Source: CAYHHI01 sp964356335
GTDB lineage: Bacteria > Arandabacterota > Arandabacteria > Arandabacterales > Arandabacteraceae
Assembly (NCBI GenBank): GCA_964356335.1
Contig: CAYHHI010000026.1
Location: 1 to 41,744, forward strand
Length of the DNA stretch: 41,744 nt
Reading direction: 5' to 3'
Below the pieces are notes generated by a model that saw nothing but the letters and a program-made list of their open reading frames with translations, was not told the DNA's origin and searched no databases. A program made the position numbers and the translations under genes. Positions 1-9,400 of this stretch are shown here, in pieces; the first letter of the stretch is position 1, and each line of letters begins with the position of its first letter.

Positions 1-39
1 GTGGATTGACCAATGCACCCAAGAAAACCCTCCCGACAT
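1..39 (-). CDS. Possible start of a gene running off the left edge
   Basis: An ATG at 39-37 opens a frame of 13 codons that stays open to the window edge (MSGGFSWVHWSIH). It lies about 40 bases downstream of a near-perfect promoter and directly follows a G-rich run that could act as a ribosome binding site. Too little is present to recognise a product. The transcript could equally be a non-coding RNA, or start translation at the GTG a few codons later. Confidence 0.3.
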   Translation of the reverse strand, partial: MSGGFSWVHWSIH

Positions 40-84
40 CCCCCCTTTCAACGGGTCTTTTCGCCAGGATCAGTCAAATGGCAC

Positions 85-112
85 ATTATACTCCTATCCC
101 GCGAGTTGTCAA
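85..112 (-). promoter_or_regulatory. Strong sigma-70-type promoter reading leftward
   Basis: On the minus strand a TTGACA box (112-107) is followed by a 16-base spacer and a TATAAT box (90-85). Both hexamers match the housekeeping consensus exactly, making this the best promoter in the window. Transcription would start near position 78 and leave the window. The short spacer is slightly below the optimum of 17. Confidence 0.75.
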
Positions 113-113
113 C

Positions 114-137
114 TGAGTTTCTTCGAAATGAAACTCA
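114..137. promoter_or_regulatory. Inverted repeat abutting the -35 box, candidate operator
   Basis: TGAGTTTC at 114-121 and GAAACTCA at 130-137 form a perfect 8-base dyad with an 8-base spacer. It ends one base from the -35 box of the leftward promoter, where a dimeric activator or repressor would sit. No U-tract follows on either strand, so it is not a terminator. Confidence 0.45.
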
Positions 138-851
138 AAGAATCAGGCCTTGATTTCCCATCATTGCGTCAAGAGGTACTATGAATCGCCTGACCACTGA
201 TATACTGGATTAATCTTCCGGTGTCCATTGCCAGAACGACTTAGGTGCTATGCCTCCACGTCAGCGACCCGGCACACCGGGAAACTGATTGGATTCTAGT
301 CAATACCTCACGAATTCGCAACTGGGAAATCCTAAGTGCCCCGGGCGCCCGGCCAGACTGGATATGGGTCACGGGTGATTGCACAATGCATCTCTGAGTG
401 CAGATTTGCAACGGGTTACGAGATCGCCGTCCACCAATCCGGGAGGCCCCCGTAAGCTATCTCGTTTTCTTTCAGACCCTAACGGAGGCTCACACCATAT
501 GGTAGGAATGGCACAGGCATTGCTCTTCAGTTGGGCAAGGCCCGGAGACAGGGTCCTCCTTTCGAGGGATTCCCTGATGGTGGGGCAAACTTAAGAAACT
601 GGCAAATTCGGTTTAGGTTGCCGGGAAATCGGCGAGGGCAAAGCGAAAACCGCAAACCAGAACCCACCTCAGGGAATCTTTTTTCTCCCCCAATTCTCTC
701 CCCCGACCTCTGTGGCAGTGCGTGCCTCTCCGTGCTGCCGCGATTCTGATGCCCCCAACCGCTCGGGCGGTCTGTGCTTGCCCCTGTCACTATGGTTGCA
801 ATGCCCCGGTCACAGCACTTACGCACATCGGGCTGCATATTGACCGGGAGG
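138..851. other. About 0.7 kb without a convincing gene
   Basis: Open frames here on both strands are short, mutually overlapping and resemble no family I know. I see no tRNA, rRNA, tmRNA, RNase P or SRP signature. Local structure exists: a perfect 12-base palindrome at 341-352, and on the minus strand an ACGAGAT/ATCTCGT pairing that encloses GC-rich hairpins between roughly 418 and 464. It lies between the end of the prepilin peptidase gene and the leftward promoter, so it could hold 3' ends, upstream control sites or an unrecognised RNA. Confidence 0.5.
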
Positions 852-1640
852 CTAGCGCGCCAGGAGATTGAGGTATTCCCGGAGAAGCGCATTACCCCAG
901 AGCATGGAGGCGACGGCTGCCGGGGACAAGAAGACGCCAAAGGGAACGGCAGTCTTCATTCCCAGCGAAGACCGGCGCGCGATCGCCACTCCGATGATTC
1001 CCCCCGTGAGTGCGCCAAGAAAAATCGTGACCAGCGAGAGCTTCCATCCAAGGAAGGCACCCACCATGGCCATCAGCTTGATGTCCCCACCACCCATCCC
1101 CTCGATCCGTCTGAAGAACTTGTAGGCGACAGCGAGCAGAACGAGGGACCCGCCCCCGACCGCTATTCCCAGAAGGGACCGCAGGAGGCCAGCCTCCACA
1201 GAACCGCGCTTAAGAAGCGTGACTGAGAACACCAGACCCAGTACCACGCCCGGCAGGGTCAGATGATCGGGGATTATCCGGAGATCATAATCAATTCCGG
1301 CACATACTATGAGAAGCGAGGCAAGCACCAGATATGCGGGCACCTCAATCAACGGGAAGTTGAGCCAGACGAGAAGAAAAGCCACGCCCGTGCTCACTTC
1401 GATTATCAAATACACCCACGGGATTCGCCAGCCGCACCACCTGCATTTGCGCCTGAGCACGAGGAGACTGGCCACAGGTATGTTATCATACCAGGCGATG
1501 GTTCGATGGCAATTGGGACATTTCGACCTTTCCGAGACGATATTCATGTTGCGGGGAAGCCTGTAACGAAGGACATTCAAGAAGCTGCCGATCGCGCATC
1601 CGAAGATGAAGACGAAGAAAGGTACGAGGCCCGTGGCCAT
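852..1640 (-). CDS. pilD: Prepilin peptidase / N-methyltransferase, type A24
   Basis: A polytopic inner-membrane aspartyl protease that cleaves and N-methylates type IV pilin or type II secretion pseudopilin leaders. The N-terminal domain has the two CxxC pairs of the methylase/zinc region (C41, C44, C66, C69). The two catalytic aspartates are visible: D117 in the GIDYD segment and D186 in the GGGD segment that precedes IKLM. At 262 residues it has the usual family length, with about eight hydrophobic segments. The ATG lies four bases after the uracil-DNA glycosylase stop, so the two are probably cotranscribed. No pilin genes are in the window, so its substrates are encoded elsewhere. Confidence 0.93.
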   Translation of the reverse strand: MATGLVPFFVFIFGCAIGSFLNVLRYRLPRNMNIVSERSKCPNCHRTIAWYDNIPVASLLVLRRKCRWCGWRIPWVYLIIEVSTGVAFLLVWLNFPLIEVPAYLVLASLLIVCAGIDYDLRIIPDHLTLPGVVLGLVFSVTLLKRGSVEAGLLRSLLGIAVGGGSLVLLAVAYKFFRRIEGMGGGDIKLMAMVGAFLGWKLSLVTIFLGALTGGIIGVAIARRSSLGMKTAVPFGVFLSPAAVASMLWGNALLREYLNLLAR

Positions 1641-1643
1641 GGG

Positions 1644-2261
1644 TCAGAAAAGCTCCATCTGGGAGGTCTCAGCACCCTTCGCCTCTTGGGCGAGCTCGGG
1701 CGATTCAAGCAACTCCTTCAGTGCGGTGAAATCAAGCCGCACTTCCTCGTAGAGATTCCCCCTGTGGAGGGCGGCCGCAGGATGGAACATCGGGAAAACT
1801 TGTCTGCCGCCGGCTCTAATCACCTTTCGCCTGAGCTTCGTGATGCCGTCTCGCCTATCAGTGAGAGTCTTAGTTGCGAAGTTGCCCAGCGTGCAGATTA
1901 TCCTTGGCGATATGATATCGACCTGTCTCAGGAGGAAGGGTCTGCAGGTATCGACTTCGCTTGATGTCGGATCTCTATTCTCGGGAGGCCTGCACTTCAA
2001 AACATTGGCTATGTAAACGTCCTCCCTACGAATTCCGAGGGTGTCCCTGAGCAATTCGTCGAGAAGCTTTCCTGCAGCTCCAACGAAAGGCTCTCCCTGA
2101 AGGTCCTCGTGATAGCCCGGGGCTTCACCCACGAACATGATTTGGGCATCGGGAGAGCCTGCTCCAAGCACTATGTTGGTCCTGGTCTCACAGAGACTGC
2201 ACCTTTGGCAGCTTCTAAGGGTCTCAAGGAGATCGGCCAGCTCGCGAGCCTTTGTATTCAT
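1644..2261 (-). CDS. Uracil-DNA glycosylase, family 4 (iron-sulfur type)
   Basis: Removes uracil from DNA to begin base-excision repair. The family 4 pattern is clear: iron-sulfur ligand cysteines C18, C21, C90 and C106; the active-site GEAPG motif at 45-49; and an HPAAALH motif near the C-terminus that matches the catalytic His loop. Length (205 residues) fits the family. The ATG overlaps the yjbQ stop (ATGA), and GGGGAG lies five bases upstream of it. The last residues (about 190-205) extend past the conserved fold. The protein is cytoplasmic, and its pairing with yjbQ and pilD looks like simple operon packing rather than shared function. Confidence 0.93.
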   Translation of the reverse strand: MNTKARELADLLETLRSCQRCSLCETRTNIVLGAGSPDAQIMFVGEAPGYHEDLQGEPFVGAAGKLLDELLRDTLGIRREDVYIANVLKCRPPENRDPTSSEVDTCRPFLLRQVDIISPRIICTLGNFATKTLTDRRDGITKLRRKVIRAGGRQVFPMFHPAAALHRGNLYEEVRLDFTALKELLESPELAQEAKGAETSQMELF

Positions 2262-2671
2262 GACCGCTCCCCAATCACCTTGACCACGAGGGTCCTTGAT
2301 CTCGGCCCGTCACGCTCCGCCAGGAAGATGCTTTGCCATGTACCGAGGTCAAGCCTGCGATCAGTGACGGGAAGGACAAGGGAAGTCCCCAGCAGGACCG
2401 ACTGGATGTGACTCGCGGCATTATCATCGACATTGTCATGCCGATAACCCGATGCCGGAGGCACCAACTTCGATATCACGCTCTCGACATCCTTCTGGAG
2501 CCCGCCTTCGCACTCATTTATGAAGAGCCCAGTGGTTGTGTGCGTCGTGTAGACAAGAACCAGGCCGCTTGCTACGCCCGAGTCTGAAACAGCCTTCGCA
2601 ATTCGGGACGTTATGTCAACAGCCTGTCTGGTGGCTGTTGTCGCAACCTCTACTTTACGTGAGTAAACCAA
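2258..2671 (-). CDS. yjbQ: YjbQ/UPF0047 family protein
   Basis: A small cytoplasmic protein of the YjbQ family (UPF0047), whose E. coli member has weak thiamine-phosphate synthase activity; the true role is unsettled. Family motifs are clear: THTTTGLFINE in the first half and a DDNAASHIQ segment followed by GTS in the second. Length (137 residues) is typical. The start is a TTG: an in-frame stop lies three codons upstream and no ATG or GTG is available nearby. A GGTGA stretch precedes it. The gene follows a strong terminator after the HU gene, so it needs its own promoter, which I could not define. Confidence 0.88.
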   Translation of the reverse strand: MVYSRKVEVATTATRQAVDITSRIAKAVSDSGVASGLVLVYTTHTTTGLFINECEGGLQKDVESVISKLVPPASGYRHDNVDDNAASHIQSVLLGTSLVLPVTDRRLDLGTWQSIFLAERDGPRSRTLVVKVIGERS

Positions 2672-2683
2672 ATCACTTCACCC

Positions 2684-2722
2684 AAATAAAAAGCAGAATA
2701 CGGCGCGAAGCCATATTCTGCT
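2684..2722 (-). terminator. Intrinsic terminator of the first HU gene
   Basis: On the minus strand a 12-bp stem (2722-2711 pairing with 2703-2692, with one G-U pair) encloses a 7-base loop and is followed by TTTTTATTT. It begins about 20 bases after the HU stop and ends shortly before the yjbQ TTG, so it insulates the two genes. Confidence 0.9.
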
Positions 2723-2742
2723 ATCAAACTTGAAGCTCAAGA

Positions 2743-3009
2743 TCAAAGCATGCTTTTGAATTCTTTGCCAGGACGGAACTTCACCGTCTTGCTCGGTTTG
2801 ATCTTTATCGGCTCGCCAGTCTTGGGATTACGTCCCATTCTTCCCTTCCTGCTGGCCACCGTGAAGCTACCGAAACCAACTAGCTGAACGCCACCCTTCT
2901 TCACACCCTTCTTGATTCCGTCGAGAAGAGCATCGACAGCTTCCTCTGCGCCCTTCTTGGTGAGCTCCGCTGCCTTCGCAACGTGCTCAACGAGTTCTGC
3001 CTTGTTCAT
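2743..3009 (-). CDS. hup: HU-family DNA-binding protein (copy 1)
   Basis: An 88-residue histone-like protein that bends and compacts DNA as a dimer. It has the full HU fold: an N-terminal helical dimer half, the GFGSF turn, then the arm containing GRNPKTGEPI and the closing FRPGKEFK segment. The ATG has a GAGGTGA ribosome site four bases upstream. It is monocistronic, with a promoter at 3073-3045 and a strong terminator behind it. It is the most canonical of the three HU copies in the window. Confidence 0.95.
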   Translation of the reverse strand: MNKAELVEHVAKAAELTKKGAEEAVDALLDGIKKGVKKGGVQLVGFGSFTVASRKGRMGRNPKTGEPIKIKPSKTVKFRPGKEFKSML

Positions 3010-3044
3010 GTACTCACCTCGCTTTCAATGCCGGTTTCCTCGAG

Positions 3045-3073
3045 ACCCTATCATCGGGGCCCAAACTTGTCAA
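3045..3073 (-). promoter_or_regulatory. Promoter of HU copy 1
   Basis: TTGACA (3073-3068), a 17-base spacer, then TAGGGT (3050-3045) on the minus strand. The -35 is perfect and the -10 is weak. The predicted start lies about 30 bases upstream of the HU ATG. Confidence 0.55.
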
Positions 3074-3108
3074 CAGTTTTCTATCAAATCTGCAAATTCT
3101 GCCAAAGC

Positions 3109-3672
3109 TTAAGCACCCAGGCTCCAGGCGGCCCAGATTGACTCGCTTACACCATTGCCTGCGTTTCTGATTCCGTGCGGCTTGGTCCCATTGAAATGAA
3201 TGCTCTCCCCTTGCTTCAATGACACGATCTCATCCCCGACCTTGACCTCGATGCGGCCGCTCAGGACAAAACCACACTCATCTCCTTCGTGATAATGAGT
3301 CACTATTGTGTCTTTATCCTTGCTCGAAGGATAAGCTGCAAGCATGTAGAATTTGAGCCTACTGCCGGGAATTCCTGAGGATAAGAGCTTCAGTGCGACC
3401 TTGGGGTGCTCACTGAGGATCATGGTATTCCCGGTGCCAGCAAGCCTGCAGATCTCAGGAAGATCAACGTCTTCAATGAAGAAGCTGGTGTTCCTCTTCA
3501 GCGCGGTCGCGACCTTGTGAAGAGCATTTACCGTGGGCCAGGTTATACCTCTTTCGATCTGGGATATGTGGGTAGCCGAAACTCCTGACAGATTCTCGAC
3601 AGCCTTCAGAGTGAGCGACTGCTTGGTGCGTTCGTCTCTCACTCGCTTCCCTAACTCTACCTTCGTTGGCAT
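3109..3672 (-). CDS. XRE-family regulator with C-terminal cupin domain
   Basis: A 187-residue transcriptional regulator. Residues 6-60 form a lambda-repressor-like helix-turn-helix (KRVRDERTKQSLT ... GVSATHISQIERG). Residues about 110-180 form a small cupin barrel with HYHEGDE and KPHGIRN metal-type motifs, likely an effector-sensing domain. Family members commonly control amino-acid, polyamine or stress genes; the ligand here cannot be told. The ATG has a perfect AAGGAGG site. It sits alone between two HU genes on the same strand and has no divergently transcribed partner, so its target is not evident. I could not define its own promoter in the 90 bases upstream. Confidence 0.9.
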   Translation of the reverse strand: MPTKVELGKRVRDERTKQSLTLKAVENLSGVSATHISQIERGITWPTVNALHKVATALKRNTSFFIEDVDLPEICRLAGTGNTMILSEHPKVALKLLSSGIPGSRLKFYMLAAYPSSKDKDTIVTHYHEGDECGFVLSGRIEVKVGDEIVSLKQGESIHFNGTKPHGIRNAGNGVSESIWAAWSLGA

Positions 3673-3762
3673 GGCGTCCTCCTTGCTTGCCAGCCGTGCC
3701 TCTCAAGGCGTACAAGAAGTCGTGCAGACCCTCTTCTGGGGCAAGAGAGCACATGCCTACGC

Positions 3763-4041
3763 CTAAAGGCCTGCCACTCTTTCCTTCAGCTCTCTTGATA
3801 CCTTAAAGACAGGTACTTTGCGCTCAGGAAGCGGGACGACCTCGCCGGTGCGAGGATTTCTGGCAGCACGCTCTTTGCGTACCGCTACCTTGAACGTGCC
3901 GAACCCTCTCATTTCAATATGCTTACCATCCTTGAGGGCGCCCTTGACCGCGGCAATGAAATGCTCTACAATCTCCGCCGTTTCCTTCCTGGTCAAACCT
4001 GTCTTGGACGCAATTTCCTCAACAATGTCCGCCTTTGTCAC
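3763..4041 (-). CDS. HU/IHF-family DNA-binding protein (copy 2)
   Basis: A 92-residue HU/IHF-type protein with the N-terminal helical half (TRKETAEIVEHF), the GFGTFK turn and the RNPRTGEVV arm. It is closer to IHF than copy 1, with the EMRGFGTF and VPVFKVSRELKERV stretches. The start is GTG, with GGGAGG four bases upstream. It has its own promoter (4108-4079) and a pair of direct repeats upstream, so it may be regulated independently of the other two copies. Confidence 0.93.
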   Translation of the reverse strand: MTKADIVEEIASKTGLTRKETAEIVEHFIAAVKGALKDGKHIEMRGFGTFKVAVRKERAARNPRTGEVVPLPERKVPVFKVSRELKERVAGL

Positions 4042-4078
4042 AAATCCTCCCTGCTCCGCTTCACTCTAGCAATAATGC

Positions 4079-4108
4079 ACTTTATCCCAGATGCTTCAAG
4101 CCTGTCAA
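4079..4108 (-). promoter_or_regulatory. Promoter of HU copy 2
   Basis: TTGACA (4108-4103), an 18-base spacer, then TAAAGT (4084-4079) on the minus strand. The -35 is perfect and the -10 matches 4 of 6. The predicted start is about 30 bases ahead of the GTG. Confidence 0.6.
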
Positions 4109-4119
4109 GAAGAAACGTA

Positions 4120-4149
4120 GAATTCTCAGTCCCTGAACGGGAATTCTCA
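4120..4149. repeat. Direct repeats at 21-base spacing upstream of HU copy 2
   Basis: GAATTCTCA occurs at 4120-4128 and again at 4141-4149, a spacing of 21 bases or two helical turns. The nearer copy ends 11 bases above the -35 box of the HU promoter, so the pair would present on one face of the helix, as activator sites do. The low complexity of GAATTC makes chance possible. Confidence 0.35.
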
Positions 4150-4166
4150 AGATAGTGAGCGTCCGA

Positions 4167-6320
4167 CTATGCCAGCATCTTCCGGCGGCGGACGAGCCAT
4201 TCCGCGCCGAGGAGGCCTGCCAGCACGATGAAGGATGCTACGCTGAGGCGAAACCTCAAGTCCTTGCTGGTCTTGACGATCACGCTGCCCGGGTTGAGGT
4301 CGGCCGGAAGACGCGCCGCGCCCTCCGCTGTATAGACCCGTCCGCCCGTTGCCCGCGCGATCTCTTCCAGAAGAGCGCCGTCGCCGTCGAAGTCGGAGTC
4401 CTCGAGGCCTCGTTCACTTACGGTGAAGTAGATCATGTCTTCTGCATAGACCTGTCCATCCAGCCTTGCCGTCGCCTTCACCATGTATTGGGAAGGCGGA
4501 AGAAGGTCAACGATCTGGGAATGACTGCCGGCGCTTTTCTCGACCATGCTGGCTTCCAGGATCATCTTGCCTCTAGCACGATCGTATATTCGACTCTCAA
4601 CGACGGCATGAGGCTGGGGCTTCAAGTTTTCATCCACAACACGCCCGAGAATCGCGATAGGCTCGCCCCAGAAATAGGCGTTCTTGGTTGTTGAAAGTCC
4701 GAGGCGCTTTGCCTCTTCACCCTGGACCAGCCATCTTATGGAACTGATCAGGAGTTCAGAGAAGGCAGATGTTTCAACACCGAAGCTTTTCGGCACAAGG
4801 TCCCAGCGCCAGAGATCATACCCTGCGAACCCGACCACCCGCCCCATGCCGTACCTCATCGCCGACATGAGCGGCACCTCCGTCTCTCCCCCGGCACCAG
4901 GCCCGCGCACACCCGAGAGGAGGACGCTCGCCTCTCTTTTCGCTCCCGTGATCGAATTGTCAACGGGGACCGGAGGCAGACTTGACCAAACGCGGCCCCC
5001 CCGAGCGATCTCGATATCCATGATCTCATGGTCAGTCCCGGCCTCAGCCAGAATCGGACTATACAGGGGCGAGGATCGCGCTTGCCCCGAAGCACGTGCG
5101 ACCACAAACGGATTCATATCTTCTGCAATGTCCACCGATCTGTCCGGTGAAATGAGCAGAGTAGCCCCACCCTTCCACACGAATTGTTCCAACTCCTGGG
5201 CAGCCGATCCGAGCGTTACATCTCTCATGATGACTGCGACATCGCAGTCGGAGATTGCCCGCCTGAGATCGTTCGTGACGCGGTCTGATTTTACGGCCAT
5301 CGCACTGCCCGGCCTGAATACAATGGAGAGTTCAATATTGGGGTCGGCCCCGAGACTCCTTCTGGCGAATGCGAAATCCCATGATGGGTGCGGCGCTACA
5401 AGCGTTACGCGGATCTTGCCCTTCATGACCTTGATCGAGAAGGCCATGGAGTTGTTGGAGACCACTCTCTCGTCCTTAAACGCTGCCAGCGCGGCCGTGA
5501 ATCCATGAATCCCGATTTCACCGGCCTCGAGGTCGGTCACAATCTTCTGCCTGGCACCGCTTCCGGGTATGGTGACCGGAGTCCGGAAGACCTCCCCTGT
5601 TGAATCGCGGACCACGAGAGTCGTCTCTATTGGGTTGGGAAGCCTCCCACTTAAGTAGATTGCGGCGGGGACATCACTTCCTGCGTAGGCTACTTCCGAG
5701 GTCTCGATCCTGTCTATGGATACATCCGGTGTAGGCTCACGCCTTGCGACTGAGACCGGATACATCGGGACCTTAAGCGAGGAGCAAAAGTGCAGCGCGT
5801 CCTCACCGAAATTGACGCCGCCATCGCTGAGCAAAACGAAGGCCGAGGGTTTGGCCTCGATGGATTTGAGAGCGGATGTGATCCCGCTTACAAGGTCGGT
5901 CCTCGAGCCACGGGGCGCGAGACCCCTGATTTTCTCGATGTTCGCGTGCCCGAGGGTATCTGAGAAGGTAAAGAACCTCAATTGAGCCTTGCGGTCGAGC
6001 GCGGCCACGAAGGCGCCCGAAAGAACGGACTTCACTTCGTCAATCTTCATCTGCGGATCAGGGTAGGCCATGCTTCTTGAGTCATCGACCAGCACACCTA
6101 TGACCGGAGTGCTTGAGCGCGTCATCACGAAACGCATCGCGGGATCGATTACCATCGCCAGAAGCAGAAAGGCTGCAAGCCACCGGAGGCTCCCCAGAAG
6201 CAGCCGCAGACGAAACGGCAGAGTAGGGCTGGTTCTTCGATAAAGGACAAACGATATCAGCGTTGCGCCCAGAACAGCCAGACCAAGCGCGAAGATGCTT
6301 CTGGCGTCTATATCAATCAT
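4167..6320 (-). CDS. Membrane-anchored VWA-domain protein with C-terminal TM segment
   Basis: A 717-residue inner-membrane protein. Two N-terminal membrane segments (about 8-27 and 42-63) are followed by a von Willebrand A domain whose metal site DxSxS is intact at D79/S81/S83. A middle region resembles the glutamine-amidotransferase-like domains found in this architecture, followed by a beta-rich region and a last membrane helix (about 692-710) ending in RRRK. Relatives are usually found with MoxR ATPase and DUF58 genes; none is nearby. It lies 90 bases after the GH57 gene on the same strand and may be the last gene of the glucan operon. TTGAG before the ATG is a poor ribosome site. Function unknown. 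Confidence 0.8.
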   Translation of the reverse strand: MIDIDARSIFALGLAVLGATLISFVLYRRTSPTLPFRLRLLLGSLRWLAAFLLLAMVIDPAMRFVMTRSSTPVIGVLVDDSRSMAYPDPQMKIDEVKSVLSGAFVAALDRKAQLRFFTFSDTLGHANIEKIRGLAPRGSRTDLVSGITSALKSIEAKPSAFVLLSDGGVNFGEDALHFCSSLKVPMYPVSVARREPTPDVSIDRIETSEVAYAGSDVPAAIYLSGRLPNPIETTLVVRDSTGEVFRTPVTIPGSGARQKIVTDLEAGEIGIHGFTAALAAFKDERVVSNNSMAFSIKVMKGKIRVTLVAPHPSWDFAFARRSLGADPNIELSIVFRPGSAMAVKSDRVTNDLRRAISDCDVAVIMRDVTLGSAAQELEQFVWKGGATLLISPDRSVDIAEDMNPFVVARASGQARSSPLYSPILAEAGTDHEIMDIEIARGGRVWSSLPPVPVDNSITGAKREASVLLSGVRGPGAGGETEVPLMSAMRYGMGRVVGFAGYDLWRWDLVPKSFGVETSAFSELLISSIRWLVQGEEAKRLGLSTTKNAYFWGEPIAILGRVVDENLKPQPHAVVESRIYDRARGKMILEASMVEKSAGSHSQIVDLLPPSQYMVKATARLDGQVYAEDMIYFTVSERGLEDSDFDGDGALLEEIARATGGRVYTAEGAARLPADLNPGSVIVKTSKDLRFRLSVASFIVLAGLLGAEWLVRRRKMLA

Positions 6321-6410
6321 ATCTCAAGATACTCACGCCCGTGCGCCGAGGGAAGCTTCATCTTCGGAAAGCTTCATGTTGCGGAAACTCCATCGAAGAT
6401 TCATCGGTGC

Positions 6411-9400
6411 CTACGGAAACCTTATCCCTATGGCGGGTATCTCGCTCAACTCTCCTGTGGCCTTGTATGAACCCAGTATATCCTCCTGGGATTGCCCGTC
6501 ATCTGCGACAAGATCGATTATGTTGGGGCAGAGATTCTCCCGGTCGCACCCTCCGAAGACCCACTGCTCCCGATTTGCTTTAACTGCCCTTATGCCGCCT
6601 TCGGAATAGCCGTCATGCCCGAGCATAGCCACGATCACATTCCACCCTTCCGCAGCACCCACCGCCGCACGAGGGAACTTTATGAATATGGACGAAGTTG
6701 CAGGGTCAGCATAGGACGTGACCGCGACCGTATCGAGCCGCCTGCCGCCTCTGTCATACATGCCCACCGAGTCCATCGAGGCTCTGACGAAGTACTCCCA
6801 AGCGTTTTCGGGTACGGTCCGGGCCTTCCGTGCCAGAAAGAGATCCCTCTGGCCCGAATCCGGGATGCCGTCGAGGTCTATGTACAGATCCACGGCCTGC
6901 AGCGAATAGCCTGTGATTCCGCCCCATGGAGACGCCACCTCGCCGGCAATCGCGACCTTGAAGATCACATTGCTCTCGGCATCAAGCATTACCTCAAGCG
7001 ACGTGATGTCAAAGCTCCCATCCACGAATACGGGGTCGGAAGGATAGACATAAGTGCCCGGGCCGTAGTCATCATCGCGTGGATCCTCGAGCGTCTTCAA
7101 ATAACTGATGCCGCCGAGGGGTGGAATCTTGAAAGCGAGGAAGCCTTGGTCAGGGAGAAGATCTTGCTCTTCACCACCGCAGTAACCAATCACACCGAAT
7201 TCGAGGTCGTCACCGGTGCCAAGTTCGAGCAGGGCAAAGGGTACGGCAACCTCGATCATCTGCGAACCGCTGACACGCAGACTTTTCTCTCTGGTCCACC
7301 CACCCCGACCGTCAGCGGCTGAAAATGCCGCAAAAAGCCCATCACGGCCAAACACAACATCCAACTTCGATGTTATGCCGAACCCGAAGGCATGGCCGGG
7401 TACCCCGGGTTGGATCTTCGCATAGGCCTCGGAGGCAAGGTCATTCTTGCCCGAGAAGTAGACCGATGCGCGGCACTCTCTCGCCGCAAGATCATCGAGG
7501 GGGATCCCAATATCAAGGCGCAGCCAGAGATTCTCCGCATCATAGCCATAGTAAAGACCTCTGACCATATCTTCGCCGGCTTCCTCTGTCCCAGCAGCCG
7601 GCGTATCAGCCAAGTAAGCTGCCCGATCCCATTCGAATGGCTCGCCGAGGGTTCCATCGAGGACCGGCGAGACCATCCCGCTGATGGCTCTCGATGGTTC
7701 AATACTTGCGGTACTGACGATTGGCACCCACAGGTATTGAGGCCGCGTCTCGCCGAGCATCGTGTAGATATTCGTGAGCGTGCCCCTGAAGGCATTGTCG
7801 AAGCTTTCGTCGTTTCCTGAGTTCTGATCAAGTCCATACCACCAGAACCAGTCGCTGCCTTCGGCGACGTACGCCTCGTTCATCACTTCCTGCCGGGCCT
7901 GGTCCGTGAGCCCTGCCCTCTTCGCGTCGATCCCCTCTCTCACCGTCTCAAGATAGTTCCACGCCTTATTTTCCTCGTTTTCGCCGATCCAGGTGTTGAA
8001 GTTGGGCGCGATCCAGGAACCCGGAGCCAGGTGGGCAAGGGTCGTGGTGGTAGGGACTTTGTCGAAATACTCCGAGATCGTGACGGGAACCAGCCAAGAC
8101 GCTTCGCTCACCTGTGAATAGAGGGAGTTTAAGAATTCCTTGCCGTCCCGCTCGAAATTCTCCCACGCATTCTCGCCGTCCAGGATTATAGGCACTACGT
8201 GGTCACCTTCGGAATTCTGCAAGGCCTCATGAATCTCATGGAGCTTCCTGATGAGATCATTGGCAGCCTCGACCCCATTGATCTTTGAGTATCTGAAGCC
8301 GATGTCATCGGAGAGATTGTGATCTCTGAAGATGATTCCGATTGGTTTGCCGCCTTTCCCCGCGTAGTAGCACCTGTATTTGTCATGTGGCGCGAGCGTC
8401 GCCGTACCGAGGGACTTGGCGAGAATCTCTTCATCAGTTGCGATCCAGGTGATGCCGGCATCCGCGACAACAGGTACAACGGCTTCCGATACGGCACCCT
8501 CCGAAGGCCACATGCCGCGCGGCCTCTTGCCGAAATAGGCTTGGTAGGCATCGCACGCCATCTCGACCTGGGCCGCTGCATCCTGGGGGTAGGAGAAGCG
8601 CTTCTCGGGAAGGGTGAGCCTGGGGTCGGCCTCGCGCGCGACATCGGTGTCGCAGAGGAGTGGCAGGATCGGATGATAGAATGGTGAGGTTATTATCTCG
8701 ATTTGACCACGATCCTGGAAGCGCTTGTGCGCAGGGATGATATTCCTGAGGATCTTGAATTGCGTGTCTATGATCTCCGCCCTGTCAGCCTCGGTGAACC
8801 CGCGTCCCTTGGCGACGAGGCGGGCGACGCTCACAGTCTGGCCGTCGGGGAGAAGCACGTCGCCTTCCTTAAAGTCAGGATCGAATTCTGCCAGATTGAA
8901 CCATGCTTGGAGATCTCGCCAGTCATCGTTCGTAAAGGCCGCAATGGTCGTGCGGATGGCCTCGTCGTTGTCGCCCTTTTTCTTATCGGCAAGTTCCTTG
9001 AAACGCGGGTACTGGTCCAGCATGGTCTCCCGAGGCATCCTGAAGAAGTTCCTGAGGATCAAGGCCTTCTCGTCGTAGGTGAGCGACTCCGGCGGAGTGA
9101 GCGTGAGCCGGACCCACATGTCGCATCCCGCAATGAAGCCAGGTTTGCCGCCGGAACCGGAGAGGTGTCCCTCTCTTCCGGCGACATATTTATCATATCC
9201 TGCAATCATCTCGTCGAGCTGGGAAAGCAGCACGGGCGTGAGATTCACCGTGAATTTGATTCCGGGGTAGGCTTCCAGGATCGCGACCATGTCATAGTAG
9301 TCTTTGATTCCGTGGATTCTCACCCAGGGTTCAAGGTACTCACCGGTCTTGGCATCCTTGAAATACCTCGGCTGGTGCTGATGCCATAGGATCGCGAGAT

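Noticed and set aside
590..660. GGCAAA and GCAAAGC strings reminiscent of a cyclic-di-GMP riboswitch on the plus strand
   Set aside because: The required helices and spacing do not form, and no downstream plus-strand gene exists.
527..940. 137-codon minus-strand open frame after the prepilin peptidase gene
   Set aside because: It overlaps the end of pilD out of frame, is rich in Arg, Pro, Ser and Gly as expected of a shadow frame, and has no recognisable motif or ribosome site.
3473..3754. 93-codon minus-strand frame overlapping the XRE-cupin gene
   Set aside because: Most of it is a shadow of the regulator in another frame; the regulator has clear domains and a perfect ribosome site.
6333..6404. 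23-codon open frame between the GH57 and VWA genes (starts MNLRWSFRNMK)
   Set aside because: Weak ribosome site and no family. It could be a leader peptide for the poorly initiated VWA gene, but nothing beyond position supports this.
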